Position numbers and translations under genes: made by a program. 64,000 bases of DNA from Hydrogenophaga sp. GTDB lineage: Bacteria; Pseudomonadota; Gammaproteobacteria; Burkholderiales; Burkholderiaceae_C. The stretch spans positions 91,408-155,407 of the forward strand of contig NZ_JAABRQ010000004.1 of assembly GCF_011390835.1 (NCBI RefSeq), read 5' to 3'. Below are positions 34,435 through 45,359 of the stretch, one piece after another. How positions within the stretch are numbered: position 1 is the stretch's first letter; the number at the start of each line of letters is the position of its first letter. The notes under the pieces are model-generated. The model was not told where the DNA came from. It did no database searches and saw only the letters and a program-made list of their open reading frames with translations.

Positions 34435-34962
34435 ATGTTAAACCTCTCCCGCTGGCTTCGCCACCTGTGGCTCGATCTGGGCGACACCCGCCGGGCGGTG
34501 CCCGACGACTTGGCCGAACGCCTCACTCAGCGCGTCGCCGCCAGCGAAGGGCGCCATACTGGTGAAGTGCGACTGTGTGTGGAAGCGAGCCTGCCGCCGG
34601 GCGAGCTTTGGGGGGTGGGCGCAGAGCGCCCGCTGGCTCAGGTGGTTCGGGACCGCGCGCTGGGCTGGTTTGGCCGGCTGGGTGTGTGGGACACCGAGCA
34701 CAACAACGGCGTGCTCATTTACCTGCTGCTGGCCGAGCACGCGATCGAGTTCGTGGCCGACCGGGCGCTCGCCGAACGCGTGCCACCTGCGCAATGGCAG
34801 GCCATCGTGAACCGCCTCGGGGAGCAGCTGCGGGCGGGTGCGTTTGAAGACGGTTTGACCCAGGCGCTGGAAGAGGTCTCGGCCCTGCTGGTGCAGCACT
34901 TCCCGGCCGAGCCAGGCGCCGTGAGAAGGAACGAGCTGCCTGACTGCGTAGTTCGGGCCTGA
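34435..34962 (+). CDS. Second TPM domain protein, cytoplasmic
   Basis: A 175-residue protein without signal peptide or helix, made of one TPM_phosphatase-like domain: HTGEVRLCVEASLP, then LGWFGRLGVWDTEHNNGVLI, then EFVADRALAERVPPAQWQAI. It follows the membrane-bound TPM protein by 13 bases, with GGAG before ATG 34435. The set LemA, secreted TPM, non-secreted TPM forms one operon, suggesting that the two TPM proteins act on opposite sides of the inner membrane. Confidence 0.85.
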   Translation: MLNLSRWLRHLWLDLGDTRRAVPDDLAERLTQRVAASEGRHTGEVRLCVEASLPPGELWGVGAERPLAQVVRDRALGWFGRLGVWDTEHNNGVLIYLLLAEHAIEFVADRALAERVPPAQWQAIVNRLGEQLRAGAFEDGLTQALEEVSALLVQHFPAEPGAVRRNELPDCVVRA

Positions 34963-35022
34963 CACGGCGCTGCGCCACCGCACAAAACCGGGGCCGTTCG
35001 CGGCGGATCAACCTGGACCGGG

Positions 35023-35601
35023 TCAGCCCGATTTGCGCGCGTTTTTGGGCGGTGGGGTGCGGTTGTTCATGACCACCTGCAGCTCCTCTTGAAGCGCCTT
35101 GTTCATCTGGGCGAAGCTCCTGAGCTTGCGGGTGGTATCGCGCAGGCGGTCGGCCATGCGCTTGGATATCGCCAGCAGCAGGCGCGAGCCGACGCGCGGC
35201 TCGTCTTTGAGCAGGCGCATCAGCGCGGTGCGCGAAAGCACGGCGGCGTAGATCTGGGTGGTGGCGGTGCAGGTGGCAGACCGCGGTGACCCGTCGAGCA
35301 CACCCATTTCACCGATCAAGTGGCCTGGCCCGATGATGTTGACCACCATGCTTTCCTGGTAGCCGTGCAGCTCGTTCTCCACCGCGATGTCGCCTTCGAG
35401 CACCAGCAGCATGTAGTCGTTCTGCCTGACCTCACCCTCCTGAATGAAGACAGTGCCGGCCGCGATGCGCTTGGGGCGCATGTAGGCCACAACCTTGAAG
35501 GCATCGGCCAGGGTGAGGTCATCGAGTGCGCTGGGCGTGACCAGCAGGCGGGCGGCCACCTCTTCAGGCGCCAGATCGGGACTTTCAAAGATGGAGGACA
35601 T
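35023..35601 (-). CDS. Cyclic nucleotide-binding domain protein
   Basis: A 192-residue protein with one cNMP-binding beta-roll (about residues 45-150). The phosphate-binding cassette reads GHLIGEMGVLDGSPRSATC, close to the canonical FGExAL..RAA pattern. A C-terminal helix (150-185) follows, but there is no DNA-binding HTH, so this is a stand-alone sensor rather than a Crp-type regulator. It lies just downstream of the ATP synthase operon on the same strand, separated from it by the operon terminator. Confidence 0.85.
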   Translation of the reverse strand: MSSIFESPDLAPEEVAARLLVTPSALDDLTLADAFKVVAYMRPKRIAAGTVFIQEGEVRQNDYMLLVLEGDIAVENELHGYQESMVVNIIGPGHLIGEMGVLDGSPRSATCTATTQIYAAVLSRTALMRLLKDEPRVGSRLLLAISKRMADRLRDTTRKLRSFAQMNKALQEELQVVMNNRTPPPKNARKSG

Positions 35602-35671
35602 GGCGGCGGGTCAGCAAGAACGTTCGAGCGTTGCAAGACATTGTGCGCGCAGCGTTTGTTCCACCACAACG

Positions 35672-35695
35672 AAAAAAGCCGGCACAAGGCCGGAC
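35672..35695 (-). terminator. Rho-independent terminator of the atp operon
   Basis: On the minus strand a stem CCGGC/GCCGG (35693-35689 and 35683-35679) with loop CTTGT is followed by C and six T (35677-35672). It lies 26 bases after the atpC stop codon. Confidence 0.85.
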
Positions 35696-35720
35696 TTTCT
35701 CCTGGCGGCGCGCCAGCCAG

Positions 35721-36137
35721 TCATTTTTTCTGACGGTACTTGCGCAAGGCTGCGATCTGCGCCGCCATCACGGCCAGCTCCGAAGTGGCCTTGGCCAGGT
35801 CGATGTCGCTGGCGGCGTTCTTCACCGCTTCTTCTGCCTGACGGCGGGCTTCGGTGGCCTTGGCTTCGTCGAGGTCGTGGCCGCGGATGGCGGTGTCGGA
35901 CAACACAGTGATGTGGTTGGGCTGTACTTCCAGAATACCACCGGCCACAAACACGAACTCTTCGCCGCCATCGGCCTTTTCGATGCGCACGGCACCCGGC
36001 TTGATGCGGGTGATCAACGGAATGTGGCCCGGCAGAATGCCCAGCTCGCCCGCCTCACCCGGCAGTGCAACAAACTTGGCATCGCCGGAGAAGATGGATG
36101 CTTCGGCGCTGACCACATCGACGCGGATGGTGCTCAT
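35721..36137 (-). CDS. atpC: F1F0 ATP synthase epsilon subunit
   Basis: A 138-residue subunit of the central stalk. The N-terminal beta-sandwich begins [20 protein letters not shown] and includes [20 protein letters not shown], the family signature; a C-terminal helical hairpin (about 90-138) follows. It couples rotation to catalysis and inhibits ATP hydrolysis through the C-terminal helices. It is the last gene of the atp operon, as usual, and a terminator follows. Length is normal. Confidence 0.97.
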   Translation of the reverse strand: MSTIRVDVVSAEASIFSGDAKFVALPGEAGELGILPGHIPLITRIKPGAVRIEKADGGEEFVFVAGGILEVQPNHITVLSDTAIRGHDLDEAKATEARRQAEEAVKNAASDIDLAKATSELAVMAAQIAALRKYRQKK

Positions 36138-36257
36138 AAGTACTCCTGTAAAAAGTCGAAGGAAAGCAAGTAATCGGGAGACTGGCTAGGCGGTGCACGG
36201 AAATGTGCTCTTGCACATGGAGCACAACAACAACGCCAGGCGCCCGAGTACGCCGCT

Positions 36258-37685
<1,428 letters not shown>

Positions 37686-37708
37686 CTAAATACGGTTGAT
37701 CGACAACG

Positions 37709-38575
37709 TCAAACGGCTGCGGCGCCCGCCACGATTTCCGAAAGTTCTTTCGTGATCGCGGCCTGACGGGTCTTGTTGTAGACCAGCTTGAGTTCACTGA
37801 TGACGCTGCCGGCGTTGTCGGTGGCAGCCTTCATGGCCACCATGCGCGCCGACTGCTCGGACGCCATGTTTTCTGCCACAGCCTGATAGACCTGGGCCTC
37901 GACGTAGCGCAGCAGCAGTTCGTCGATGACCGCGGCGGCGTCGGGTTCGTAGATATAGTCCCAGTCGCGACCACCTGCGTCGTCCTGCAATTCGCCGGCG
38001 TTGAGCGGAAGCAGCTGTTCAATGACGGCTTCCTGCTTCATCGTGTTGATGAAACGCGTGTAGCAGACGTAGACAGCGTTGACACGACCTTCGGTATAGG
38101 CGTCGAGCAGGGTTTTCACCGGGCCGATCAGCTTGTCGAGGTGCGGTGTGTCGCCCAGACCCGTGGCGCTGGAGAGCACCTTGGCACCGATGCGGTTGAG
38201 GAAACCCAGACCCTTGTTGCCAATGGCCACGGCTTCGGCGCTCTGCCCTTTGGCCTGCAGGTCCTTCAACTGGGTGGTCAGCGCGCGCAACACGTTGGTG
38301 TTCATGCCACCACACAGGCCCTTGTCGGTCGTCACCACCACAAAGCCAGCGGCCTTGGCGTCGTTCTTCAGCATGAACGGGTGCGTGTACTCCGGGTTCG
38401 CACGGCTCAGGTTGCCGGTGATCTGGCGCACCTTCTCCGCATAAGGTCGGGCCGCACGCATGCGGTCCTGCGCCTTGCGCATTTTGGAGGCGGCGACCAT
38501 CTCCATGGCTTTGGTGATCTTCTTGGTGTTCTCCACCGATTTGATCTTGCCGCGTATTTCCTTGCCTGCTGCCAT
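37709..38575 (-). CDS. atpG: F1F0 ATP synthase gamma subunit
   Basis: The 288-residue rotor shaft. The N-terminal helix begins [20 protein letters not shown], followed by [18 protein letters not shown]; the C-terminal helix ends with the signature [20 protein letters not shown] then [14 protein letters not shown]. These two helices form the coiled coil inside the alpha-beta hexamer. Length and position between atpA and atpD are standard. Confidence 0.97.
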   Translation of the reverse strand: MAAGKEIRGKIKSVENTKKITKAMEMVAASKMRKAQDRMRAARPYAEKVRQITGNLSRANPEYTHPFMLKNDAKAAGFVVVTTDKGLCGGMNTNVLRALTTQLKDLQAKGQSAEAVAIGNKGLGFLNRIGAKVLSSATGLGDTPHLDKLIGPVKTLLDAYTEGRVNAVYVCYTRFINTMKQEAVIEQLLPLNAGELQDDAGGRDWDYIYEPDAAAVIDELLLRYVEAQVYQAVAENMASEQSARMVAMKAATDNAGSVISELKLVYNKTRQAAITKELSEIVAGAAAV

Positions 38576-38601
38576 AGCTGCTCCTTGTGAAGGTCAGTGG
38601 C

Positions 38602-40158
38602 TCAGTACGTGCCGGTTTTCTTGAATTCGGCAATCGCGGCGGCCAGCTGGGCTTCCGCGTCCTTGTCCATGGCACGATCCTTTTCCAGCTTGGTCAACAA
38701 GGCTGCGTGCTTGTCTTTCAGGTGGGCGTGCATACCGGCTTCGAAAGGCAGCACCTGCTTGATTTCGATGTCGTCCAGGTAACCCTTGTTGACGGCGAAC
38801 AGCGTGGAGGCCATCAGTGCGATCGACTGCGGGCTGTACTGGGCCTGCTTGAGCAGTTCGGTCACGCGGGCACCACGGTCGAGCTGCTTGCGGGTGGCTT
38901 CGTCCAGATCGGAGGCGAACTGGGCGAAGGCGGCCAGTTCCCGGTACTGCGCCAGGTCGGTACGGATACCACCGGACAGGTTCTTGATCAGCTTCGTCTG
39001 CGCCGAACTGCCGACGCGCGACACCGAGATACCAGCGTTGATGGCAGGACGGATACCGGCGTTGAACAGGCTGGTTTCCAGGAAGATCTGGCCGTCGGTG
39101 ATCGAGATCACGTTGGTGGGCACGAAAGCGGACACGTCACCGGCCTGCGTTTCAATGATGGGCAGCGCGGTCAGCGAGCCGGTCTGGCCCTTGACTTCAC
39201 CCTTGGTGAAGGCTTCGACGTAGTCGGCGTTCACGCGGGCTGCGCGCTCCAGCAGGCGGCTGTGGAGATAGAACACGTCACCGGGATAGGCTTCGCGGCC
39301 TGGTGGGCGGCGCAGCAGCAGCGACACCTGGCGGTAGGCCACGGCCTGCTTGGACAGGTCGTCGTACACGATCAGGGCGTCCTGGCCGCGGTCGCGGAAG
39401 TACTCGCCCATGGTGCAGCCGGAGTAAGCCGACAGGTACTGCATGGCGGCAGATTCGGAAGCCGAGGCGGCCACGACAATGGTGTACTCCATGGCGCCAG
39501 CCTGCTCCAGCGCGCGCACCACGTTCTTGATCGACGACGCCTTCTGGCCGATGGCGACGTACACGCAGGTCATGCTCTGACCCTTCTGGTTGATGATGGC
39601 GTCAATCGCCACGGCGGTCTTGCCGGTCTGGCGGTCACCGATGATCAGCTCGCGCTGGCCACGGCCGACGGGCACCATCGAGTCGATTGACTTCAGACCG
39701 GTCTGGACTGGCTGGTCCACCGATTTGCGGGCGATCACGCCCGGTGCGACCTTTTCGATCACGTCCGTCATCTTGGCATTGACCGGGCCTTTGCCATCGA
39801 TGGGCTGACCCAGGGCGTTGACGACACGACCGATCAGCTCGGGGCCGACCGGCACTTCCAGAATGCGGCCCGTGCACTTGACGGTATCGCCTTCAGAGAT
39901 GTGTTCGTACTCACCCAGAATCACCGACCCCACCGAGTCGCGCTCGAGGTTCAGCGCCAGGCCGAAGGAAGGCACCCCATCCTTGTTGGCGGGGAATTCC
40001 AGCATTTCGCCCTGCATCACATCGGACAGGCCGTGCACGCGGACGATACCGTCGGTCACCGACACCACGGTGCCCTGGTTGCGCACATCGCTCGATGCAC
40101 CCAGCCCCTCGATGCGGGACTTGATCAATTCAGAGATTTCGGCGGGATTGAGTTGCAT
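38602..40158 (-). CDS. atpA: F1F0 ATP synthase alpha subunit
   Basis: The 518-residue non-catalytic nucleotide-binding subunit. Its P-loop GDRQTGKT is at residues 174-181, and the arginine-finger region [14 protein letters not shown] is near residue 370. The N terminus [20 protein letters not shown] is the part that binds the delta subunit. It lies between atpH and atpG with gaps of 60 and 26 bases. Confidence 0.98.
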   Translation of the reverse strand: MQLNPAEISELIKSRIEGLGASSDVRNQGTVVSVTDGIVRVHGLSDVMQGEMLEFPANKDGVPSFGLALNLERDSVGSVILGEYEHISEGDTVKCTGRILEVPVGPELIGRVVNALGQPIDGKGPVNAKMTDVIEKVAPGVIARKSVDQPVQTGLKSIDSMVPVGRGQRELIIGDRQTGKTAVAIDAIINQKGQSMTCVYVAIGQKASSIKNVVRALEQAGAMEYTIVVAASASESAAMQYLSAYSGCTMGEYFRDRGQDALIVYDDLSKQAVAYRQVSLLLRRPPGREAYPGDVFYLHSRLLERAARVNADYVEAFTKGEVKGQTGSLTALPIIETQAGDVSAFVPTNVISITDGQIFLETSLFNAGIRPAINAGISVSRVGSSAQTKLIKNLSGGIRTDLAQYRELAAFAQFASDLDEATRKQLDRGARVTELLKQAQYSPQSIALMASTLFAVNKGYLDDIEIKQVLPFEAGMHAHLKDKHAALLTKLEKDRAMDKDAEAQLAAAIAEFKKTGTY

Positions 40159-40218
40159 GACTCTTTCCTTCTTTCGTTAAATGGGATGAGGGCGCGCCCG
40201 TGATTGGCAGACCGGCCG

Positions 40219-40749
40219 TCAGGCCGTGAGGGCCACTTTCATTTGATCCAGGCGGGCCTTGACCGAGGTGTCGAGCACCTCGTCGCCCACCACCACGCGG
40301 ATTCCACCGATCAGCTCTGGCTGCAGCTTGACCTGCAGGTTGAGCTTGCGGCCAAACCGTTTTTCCAACACGCCCGAGAGACCTGCCAGTGCTTCGCCGT
40401 CCATCTCGAACGCACTGTACACAGTGGCGTCAGAGGCGCCCAGCTGCGCGTTCTTGAGCGCGCGGAACTGCTGAGCAATCTCAGGCAGCGCCGCCAGGCG
40501 ACCGTTGTCGATCACCGTGCGCAGGAAGTTCTCCGCCATGGGCGGCAGCTTGCTTTTCAGCACGCCGCCCATCACGCCCATCACCTGCTCGGGCGTGGAC
40601 TTCGGGTTGTCGGCGAACAGGCGCAGCTGCTCGTTGGACGCCACAGCGGCCAGCTCGTCCAGCCAGGAAGAAGCAGCGGCGACGTCAGCATGGACGGCCT
40701 GGTACAGCGCTTCAGCGTACGGTCGGGCAATGGTTGCAATTTCGGCCAT
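40219..40749 (-). CDS. atpH: F1F0 ATP synthase delta subunit
   Basis: The 176-residue peripheral-stalk subunit (OSCP homologue). The N-terminal helical domain begins [20 protein letters not shown], and the C-terminal signature region reads [20 protein letters not shown]. It joins the b dimer to the top of F1. Length is normal. Confidence 0.97.
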   Translation of the reverse strand: MAEIATIARPYAEALYQAVHADVAAASSWLDELAAVASNEQLRLFADNPKSTPEQVMGVMGGVLKSKLPPMAENFLRTVIDNGRLAALPEIAQQFRALKNAQLGASDATVYSAFEMDGEALAGLSGVLEKRFGRKLNLQVKLQPELIGGIRVVVGDEVLDTSVKARLDQMKVALTA

Positions 40750-40795
40750 GGTCTACCTGTGAATGCCTGGAAGGTTCAATCAGAACAAGGTTGAA

Positions 40796-41266
40796 TCAGA
40801 GCTCGGTCTTCAGACGACCCAGCAACTCGGCGTGCACGCCCGCGTTGATTTCGCGCTTGAGGATTTGCTCCGCACCCTTGACCGCCAACGCAGCCACTTC
40901 TTCTCGCAGCGACTCGCGCGCCTTGACGATCTGTTGCTCCGCATCCTGGCGTGCGTTGGCCATGATCTTGGCCGCCTCTTCGGTGGCGCGGGCCTTGGCC
41001 TCTTCGATCACGGTTTGCGCACGGCGCTCCGCATCGGCCAGCCGGGTGGCGGATTCGTTGCGCGATTTGCTCAACTCTTCTTCCACCCGCTTGTTGGCCA
41101 CGGCCAGCTCGGACTTGGCCTTCTCGGCTGACGCCAGGCCTTCGGAAATCTTCAGCGCCCGCTCATCAAGCGCCTGTGCAATGGGTGGCCACACGAATTT
41201 CATCGTGAACCACACCAGGATCGCAAAGACGATGGCCTGCGCGAAGAGGGTTGCATTGATGTTCAT
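40796..41266 (-). CDS. atpF: F1F0 ATP synthase b subunit
   Basis: A 156-residue protein with an N-terminal membrane helix ([20 protein letters not shown]) and a long, highly charged helical stalk rich in Ala, Glu, Lys and Arg. Two copies form the peripheral stalk that holds F1 stationary. There is a single b gene here (no b'). Confidence 0.97.
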   Translation of the reverse strand: MNINATLFAQAIVFAILVWFTMKFVWPPIAQALDERALKISEGLASAEKAKSELAVANKRVEEELSKSRNESATRLADAERRAQTVIEEAKARATEEAAKIMANARQDAEQQIVKARESLREEVAALAVKGAEQILKREINAGVHAELLGRLKTEL

Positions 41267-41399
41267 CGCAACGCCTTTCTGTGTGTTGACAAGACTGGAG
41301 ACGCACCTGCTGCGGCGAGCGACCCGCTCGCCGTGTCGCCAAGGTCATGAGACCCCGGGAAACGGGCAAGCGAACAAGCCAGCACGACAGCAGACCCGA

Positions 41400-41654
<255 letters not shown>

Positions 41655-41729
41655 TTAATTGGTCAAGGTTGAGAAAGAAACAGTGAGAACGAGAACCGAA
41701 AACTCAGGGCTGGAGAAACTCCAGCTCAC

Positions 41730-42599
41730 TCAGTGAGCGTCATGCGCCTGCCCCAGATAAATCAGGGCCAACATCATGAAGATGAACGCTTGCAGCGTAA
41801 TGATGAGGATGTGGAAAATGGCCCACACCGTGCCGGCAATCAGATGGCCGACAAAAAACAGACTGCCGCTGAAAGACAGCGCCGCGTAGCCACCGAGCAA
41901 TGCGATCAGCATGAACACCAGCTCGCCCGCAAACATGTTGCCAAACAGCCGCATGCCGTGCGAGACGGTTTTAGCGACGAACTCAATCATCTGCATGGCG
42001 AAGTTGATGATGCCGAGCAACACCGCCCACAGCGGGTTCTTGCTGGTGCCGAACGGTGCGCTCACCAGTTCGTGCGCCCAGCCGCCCAGGCCTTTGATCT
42101 TCACGTTGTAGAACAGGCACATCAGAAGCACGGACACTGACAGACCCAGCGTGGTCGACAGATCGGCGGTGGGCACCACACGCAGATAGTCTTTGAAACC
42201 CATGGCAGGACCGACCGCGTGCCAGGTCGCCGGCAACAGGTCGACCGGGAGTAGGTCCATGAAGTTCATCATGAAAATCCAGAGGAACACCGTCAACGCC
42301 ATCGGCGCGATCACCTTGCGGCTGGCCGCGTTGTGAATCAAGGCCTTGGCCTGGTTGTCGACCATCTCGACCAGCATCTCCACGGCCGCCTGGAAACGCC
42401 CAGGCACGCCGGCATGCGCTTTGCTGGCCGCGCGCCACAGCACGAAGCTGATCAGGATGCCGAGCACCACGGTCACCACCACCGAGTCGACGTTGATGAC
42501 CGAGAAGTCCACGATGGACTCCTGCTTCTTGTTCGTCAGGTGAACGAGGTGGTGGCGGATGTACTCACCGGGGGTGGGTCCTTGACCTTCAGCAGACAT
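41730..42599 (-). CDS. atpB: F1F0 ATP synthase a subunit
   Basis: A 289-residue membrane protein that forms the proton half-channels next to the c ring. The essential Arg lies in KTVSHGMRLFGNMFAGELVF (about residue 220). The final helix reads LITLQAFIFMMLALIYLGQA. The start is ATG 42599, at MSAEGQGPTPGEYI; five extra upstream codons are open but fall beside the atpI stop. It directly follows atpI. Confidence 0.97.
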   Translation of the reverse strand: MSAEGQGPTPGEYIRHHLVHLTNKKQESIVDFSVINVDSVVVTVVLGILISFVLWRAASKAHAGVPGRFQAAVEMLVEMVDNQAKALIHNAASRKVIAPMALTVFLWIFMMNFMDLLPVDLLPATWHAVGPAMGFKDYLRVVPTADLSTTLGLSVSVLLMCLFYNVKIKGLGGWAHELVSAPFGTSKNPLWAVLLGIINFAMQMIEFVAKTVSHGMRLFGNMFAGELVFMLIALLGGYAALSFSGSLFFVGHLIAGTVWAIFHILIITLQAFIFMMLALIYLGQAHDAH

Positions 42600-42614
42600 G
42601 TTTGTTCGCACCAA

Positions 42615-43130
42615 TCAAACGTTTTTTACCGAGCGCCGGGACTGGATCCAGAACCCAGCCCAGTACACCTTGAGCGTGACCACCAGCCCCAACAAAAGCC
42701 CCAGCCAACTCAGCTCGGGCACCACTTGGGGCGCCAGCCACAGCATCGCCACAGCCAGCAAAACCTTCACCCCCTCCCAAAAGAGGAGGCCCACAAAAGC
42801 AGCTTGCGCCACGCCTGACATCAAGCGCGACCAAGCGCTGGCAGTGAGCCCATACGCCATCAGCGCAGAGGGAACCACCACCGCAGCCGATCCGTAAAGC
42901 ACAGACCAAGCCACTTGAACGCGCTGCGTCAGCAGCCAACTCAAACCACCCAGCAACAAACCGACCAGCAACTGCGCCCCGACCAGACGCCAGACCGACA
43001 ACACCGGCTGACGTGCTCGCCACTGGGCTGCCTCTTCGGGCGTCAGCGGCTTGAATTCGGACTCGATTGCCTCACCTTCCCAGGTGCCTGAGGCTTGCTT
43101 TGTCGACTGGACCGGGGGCATTGTCGACAT
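42615..43130 (-). CDS. atpI: F1F0 ATP synthase subunit I (AtpI)
   Basis: A 171-residue protein with a hydrophilic 45-residue N terminus and four hydrophobic helices (about 48-65, 70-90, 105-125 and 130-155). It is the first gene of the atp operon, where AtpI normally sits; AtpI helps assemble the c ring and has been linked to Mg2+ uptake. Sequence is poorly conserved, so the call rests on position, length and topology. Confidence 0.85.
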   Translation of the reverse strand: MSTMPPVQSTKQASGTWEGEAIESEFKPLTPEEAAQWRARQPVLSVWRLVGAQLLVGLLLGGLSWLLTQRVQVAWSVLYGSAAVVVPSALMAYGLTASAWSRLMSGVAQAAFVGLLFWEGVKVLLAVAMLWLAPQVVPELSWLGLLLGLVVTLKVYWAGFWIQSRRSVKNV

Positions 43131-43179
43131 GAGAAATTACAGACGGGTTACAGACGCATGAGCCTAAGCACAGCCAACG

Positions 43180-43210
43180 ATTATACGTAGAAACCCCAGC
43201 CCGCCGTCAA
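43180..43210 (-). promoter_or_regulatory. Promoter of the atp operon
   Basis: On the minus strand -35 TTGACG (43210-43205) and a perfect -10 TATAAT (43185-43180) are separated by 19 bp. The -10 lies 49 bases before the atpI start. The long spacer is the only weak point. Confidence 0.65.
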
Positions 43211-43248
43211 GGCGCTCCGTCCGGAAAGGACTTTGCCGCTCTCAGTCG

Positions 43249-43254
43249 GATAAT
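43249..43254 (+). promoter_or_regulatory. Candidate leaderless -10 box, dat gene
   Basis: GATAAT ends exactly six bases before ATG 43261, and no Shine-Dalgarno lies between. Transcription from this box would start at or next to the start codon. Confidence 0.45.
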
Positions 43255-43260
43255 CCTGTC

Positions 43261-44172
43261 ATGAATACCCCTCTGGACACAGCGCTGGCCCACCTGCCGG
43301 GCACCCCTTGTTACCTCAATGGCCAGTACGGCCCGGTGCGCGACGCCAAAGTCAGCGTGCTGGACCGCGGTTTCATCTTTGGAGACGGGGTGTACGAGGT
43401 GCTGCCGGTTTACGACGGCAAGATCTTCCGTTTCGAGCAGCACATGGCGCGGCTGCAACGCTCGCTGGGCGAGCTGCGCATCGACAACCCGCTGGCCAGT
43501 GCCGAGTGGCTGGCGATTGCCCGGCGACTGATCCAGTCGCAGATCGACGGCGGTGGCTCGGTCAACCAGCTGGTCTACATCCAGATCACGCGCGGCGTGG
43601 CGGTGCGCGACCACGTCATGCCCCGCGGGCTGACGCCCACCGTGTTCGTCATGGTCAGCGACATGAAGCTGCCCGCGCCCGCGCTGCGCGAGCAGGGCGT
43701 GGCCTGCGTCACCGCCGACGACTTCCGCTGGCAGAAAGCCCACATCAAGAGCACCAGCCTGCTGGGCGCGGTGTTCTCGCGCCAGATCAGCGCCGACGCC
43801 GGCGCAATGGAGACGGTGATGTTCCGAGACGGCCTGCTGAGCGAGGGCGCGGCCAGCAACGTCTGGGTGGTGAAGAACGGCCGACTCATGGGTCCGCCCA
43901 AAGACCACCTGGTGCTCGAAGGCATCCGGTTCAGCCTGCTGGAAGACATCTGCCGCGAACAGGGCATTCCTTATGAGCTGCGGCGCATCACCCGCGCCGA
44001 GGTGCTGGACGCCGACGAGCTGCTGCTGTCGTCCGCGACCAAGGAGGTGCTGCCCATCACCCAGCTCGACGGCCAGCCGGTGGGCCATGGCGAAGGCCGC
44101 GGCCGGCCCGGCCCGGTGTATGCACGCCTGTACGCCGGCTATCAGCAGGCGAAGGCCTCGCAATCGATCTGA
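43261..44172 (+). CDS. dat: D-amino-acid aminotransferase (PLP class IV)
   Basis: A 303-residue class IV PLP enzyme. The N-terminal domain has YLNGQYGPVRDAKVSVLDRG then FIFGDGVYEVLPVYDG, the PLP Lys is in KAHIKSTSLLGAVF (about residue 164), and the phosphate-binding part includes EGAASNVWVVKNG. Sequence around the Lys favours D-alanine aminotransferase over branched-chain enzymes, but 4-amino-4-deoxychorismate lyase is related. It heads the dat-DUF493-lipB-lipA run. D-amino acids made from it would feed peptidoglycan synthesis. Confidence 0.85.
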   Translation: MNTPLDTALAHLPGTPCYLNGQYGPVRDAKVSVLDRGFIFGDGVYEVLPVYDGKIFRFEQHMARLQRSLGELRIDNPLASAEWLAIARRLIQSQIDGGGSVNQLVYIQITRGVAVRDHVMPRGLTPTVFVMVSDMKLPAPALREQGVACVTADDFRWQKAHIKSTSLLGAVFSRQISADAGAMETVMFRDGLLSEGAASNVWVVKNGRLMGPPKDHLVLEGIRFSLLEDICREQGIPYELRRITRAEVLDADELLLSSATKEVLPITQLDGQPVGHGEGRGRPGPVYARLYAGYQQAKASQSI

Positions 44173-44182
44173 GGACACCCCC

Positions 44183-44467
44183 GTGCTCACGCCACCCGAC
44201 ATCCCGCCCGAGCGCTCGCTGATCGAGTACCCCTGCCATTTCCCGATCAAGGTGATGGGGGCGCAGGTGGACGGCTTCCTGGCCGCCATGGTGCACATCG
44301 CGCGCTCGTTCGACTCGAGCTTTGACGAGGGCACCATCGAGCAGCGCCAAAGCAAGGCCGGCAACTACCTTGGCCTCACGCTTTCGGTCTACGTGACCAG
44401 CCGCGAACAGCTTGACGAGCTTTACCGCACGCTGACCACGCATCCGATGGTGAAAGTCGTTCTTTGA
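44183..44467 (+). CDS. DUF493 / YbeD family protein
   Basis: A 94-residue protein, nearly all DUF493: SLIEYPCHFPIKVMGAQVDG then a ferredoxin-like fold ending in LYRTLTTHPMVKVVL. It starts with GTG 44183, preceded by GAGGA that overlaps the dat stop codon. YbeD sits beside lipB in many proteobacteria, as here, but its role is not known; a regulatory ACT-like fold has been described for the family. Confidence 0.88.
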   Translation: MLTPPDIPPERSLIEYPCHFPIKVMGAQVDGFLAAMVHIARSFDSSFDEGTIEQRQSKAGNYLGLTLSVYVTSREQLDELYRTLTTHPMVKVVL

Positions 44468-44621
44468 CCCCCCCGCGTCGCTTCGCGCTACCCGCCTGGG
44501 CGAGTCGATGCCTGCGGCCTCGCGGAGTCGGCTCCACGGCATCTTTAGAACGGCGACCCTTCGTTGCTCGGCCGTCACGCGCTCGGCGAAGCCATTTCTC
44601 CGGCATCGCTGAGCGGAGATC

Positions 44622-45332
44622 GTGGCTCGAACACCCATGCTGACCTTGCGCGCCCTGGGCCTCGTGGACTACGTGCCCACCTACGACGCCATGCAGGCCT
44701 TCACCGCCGAGCGCGGTACTGACATGCCGGATGAACTCTGGATCTGTGAGCACCCTCCCGTGTTCACGCAGGGTCTGGCCGGGCGGGGAGGCCATTTGCT
44801 GGCGACGGGCGAGATCCCGGTCGTGCAGACGAATCGGGGCGGGCAGGTGACCTACCATGGACCTGGCCAGGTGGTGGCCTATCCGCTGATCGACTTGCAG
44901 CGCGCAGGCTATTACGTCAAGGAATACGTGTACCGCATCGAGGAAGCGGTGATCCGCACGCTCGCCCACGTCGGCGTCACGGGCCACCGCGTCGCCGGTG
45001 CACCAGGCATTTATGTGCGGCTCGACGATCCGGGCAGTCATGCCCTGCTGCCGCAGCGGCCGCAAAAAACACAAGCCGGGCACACCAGCCCGGAGCCCGA
45101 CTTCACCGGGCTGGGCAAGATCGCCGCGCTGGGCATCAAGGTCAGTCGGCACTGCACGTACCACGGCGTGGCACTCAACGTGGCCATGGACCTTCAACCC
45201 TTTGAGCGCATCAACCCCTGCGGCTACCAGGGTTTGCAAACGGTGGACCTTTCTACAATTGGAGTGGTCGTGTCATTCGATGAAGCGGCCCAATTCCTGG
45301 GTCACCAGCTCTCGGCCACCCTTGCCCCCTGA
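44622..45332 (+). CDS. lipB: Octanoyl-[acyl-carrier-protein]:protein N-octanoyltransferase
   Basis: A 236-residue enzyme that transfers octanoyl from ACP to lipoyl domains of the pyruvate and 2-oxoglutarate dehydrogenases and GcvH. The active site is visible: His79 in [11 protein letters not shown], Lys166 in GKIAALG and the acyl-accepting Cys178 in [14 protein letters not shown] Pro/Gln/His-rich stretch (about residues 134-162) is inserted before the Lys relative to shorter homologues. GTG 44622 has GGAGAT at good distance; ATG 44637 is an alternative with poorer spacing. lipA follows 27 bases on. Confidence 0.95.
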   Translation: MARTPMLTLRALGLVDYVPTYDAMQAFTAERGTDMPDELWICEHPPVFTQGLAGRGGHLLATGEIPVVQTNRGGQVTYHGPGQVVAYPLIDLQRAGYYVKEYVYRIEEAVIRTLAHVGVTGHRVAGAPGIYVRLDDPGSHALLPQRPQKTQAGHTSPEPDFTGLGKIAALGIKVSRHCTYHGVALNVAMDLQPFERINPCGYQGLQTVDLSTIGVVVSFDEAAQFLGHQLSATLAP

Positions 45333-45359
45333 ACCCTTCGCGCCACGCTCGCCCACGCC

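Noticed and set aside
44468..44621. GC-rich dyads (GATGCC...GGCATC) in the gap between the DUF493 gene and lipB
   Set aside because: Only six-base arms at long distance; not clearly different from chance in such GC-rich DNA. Could be a worn REP-type element.
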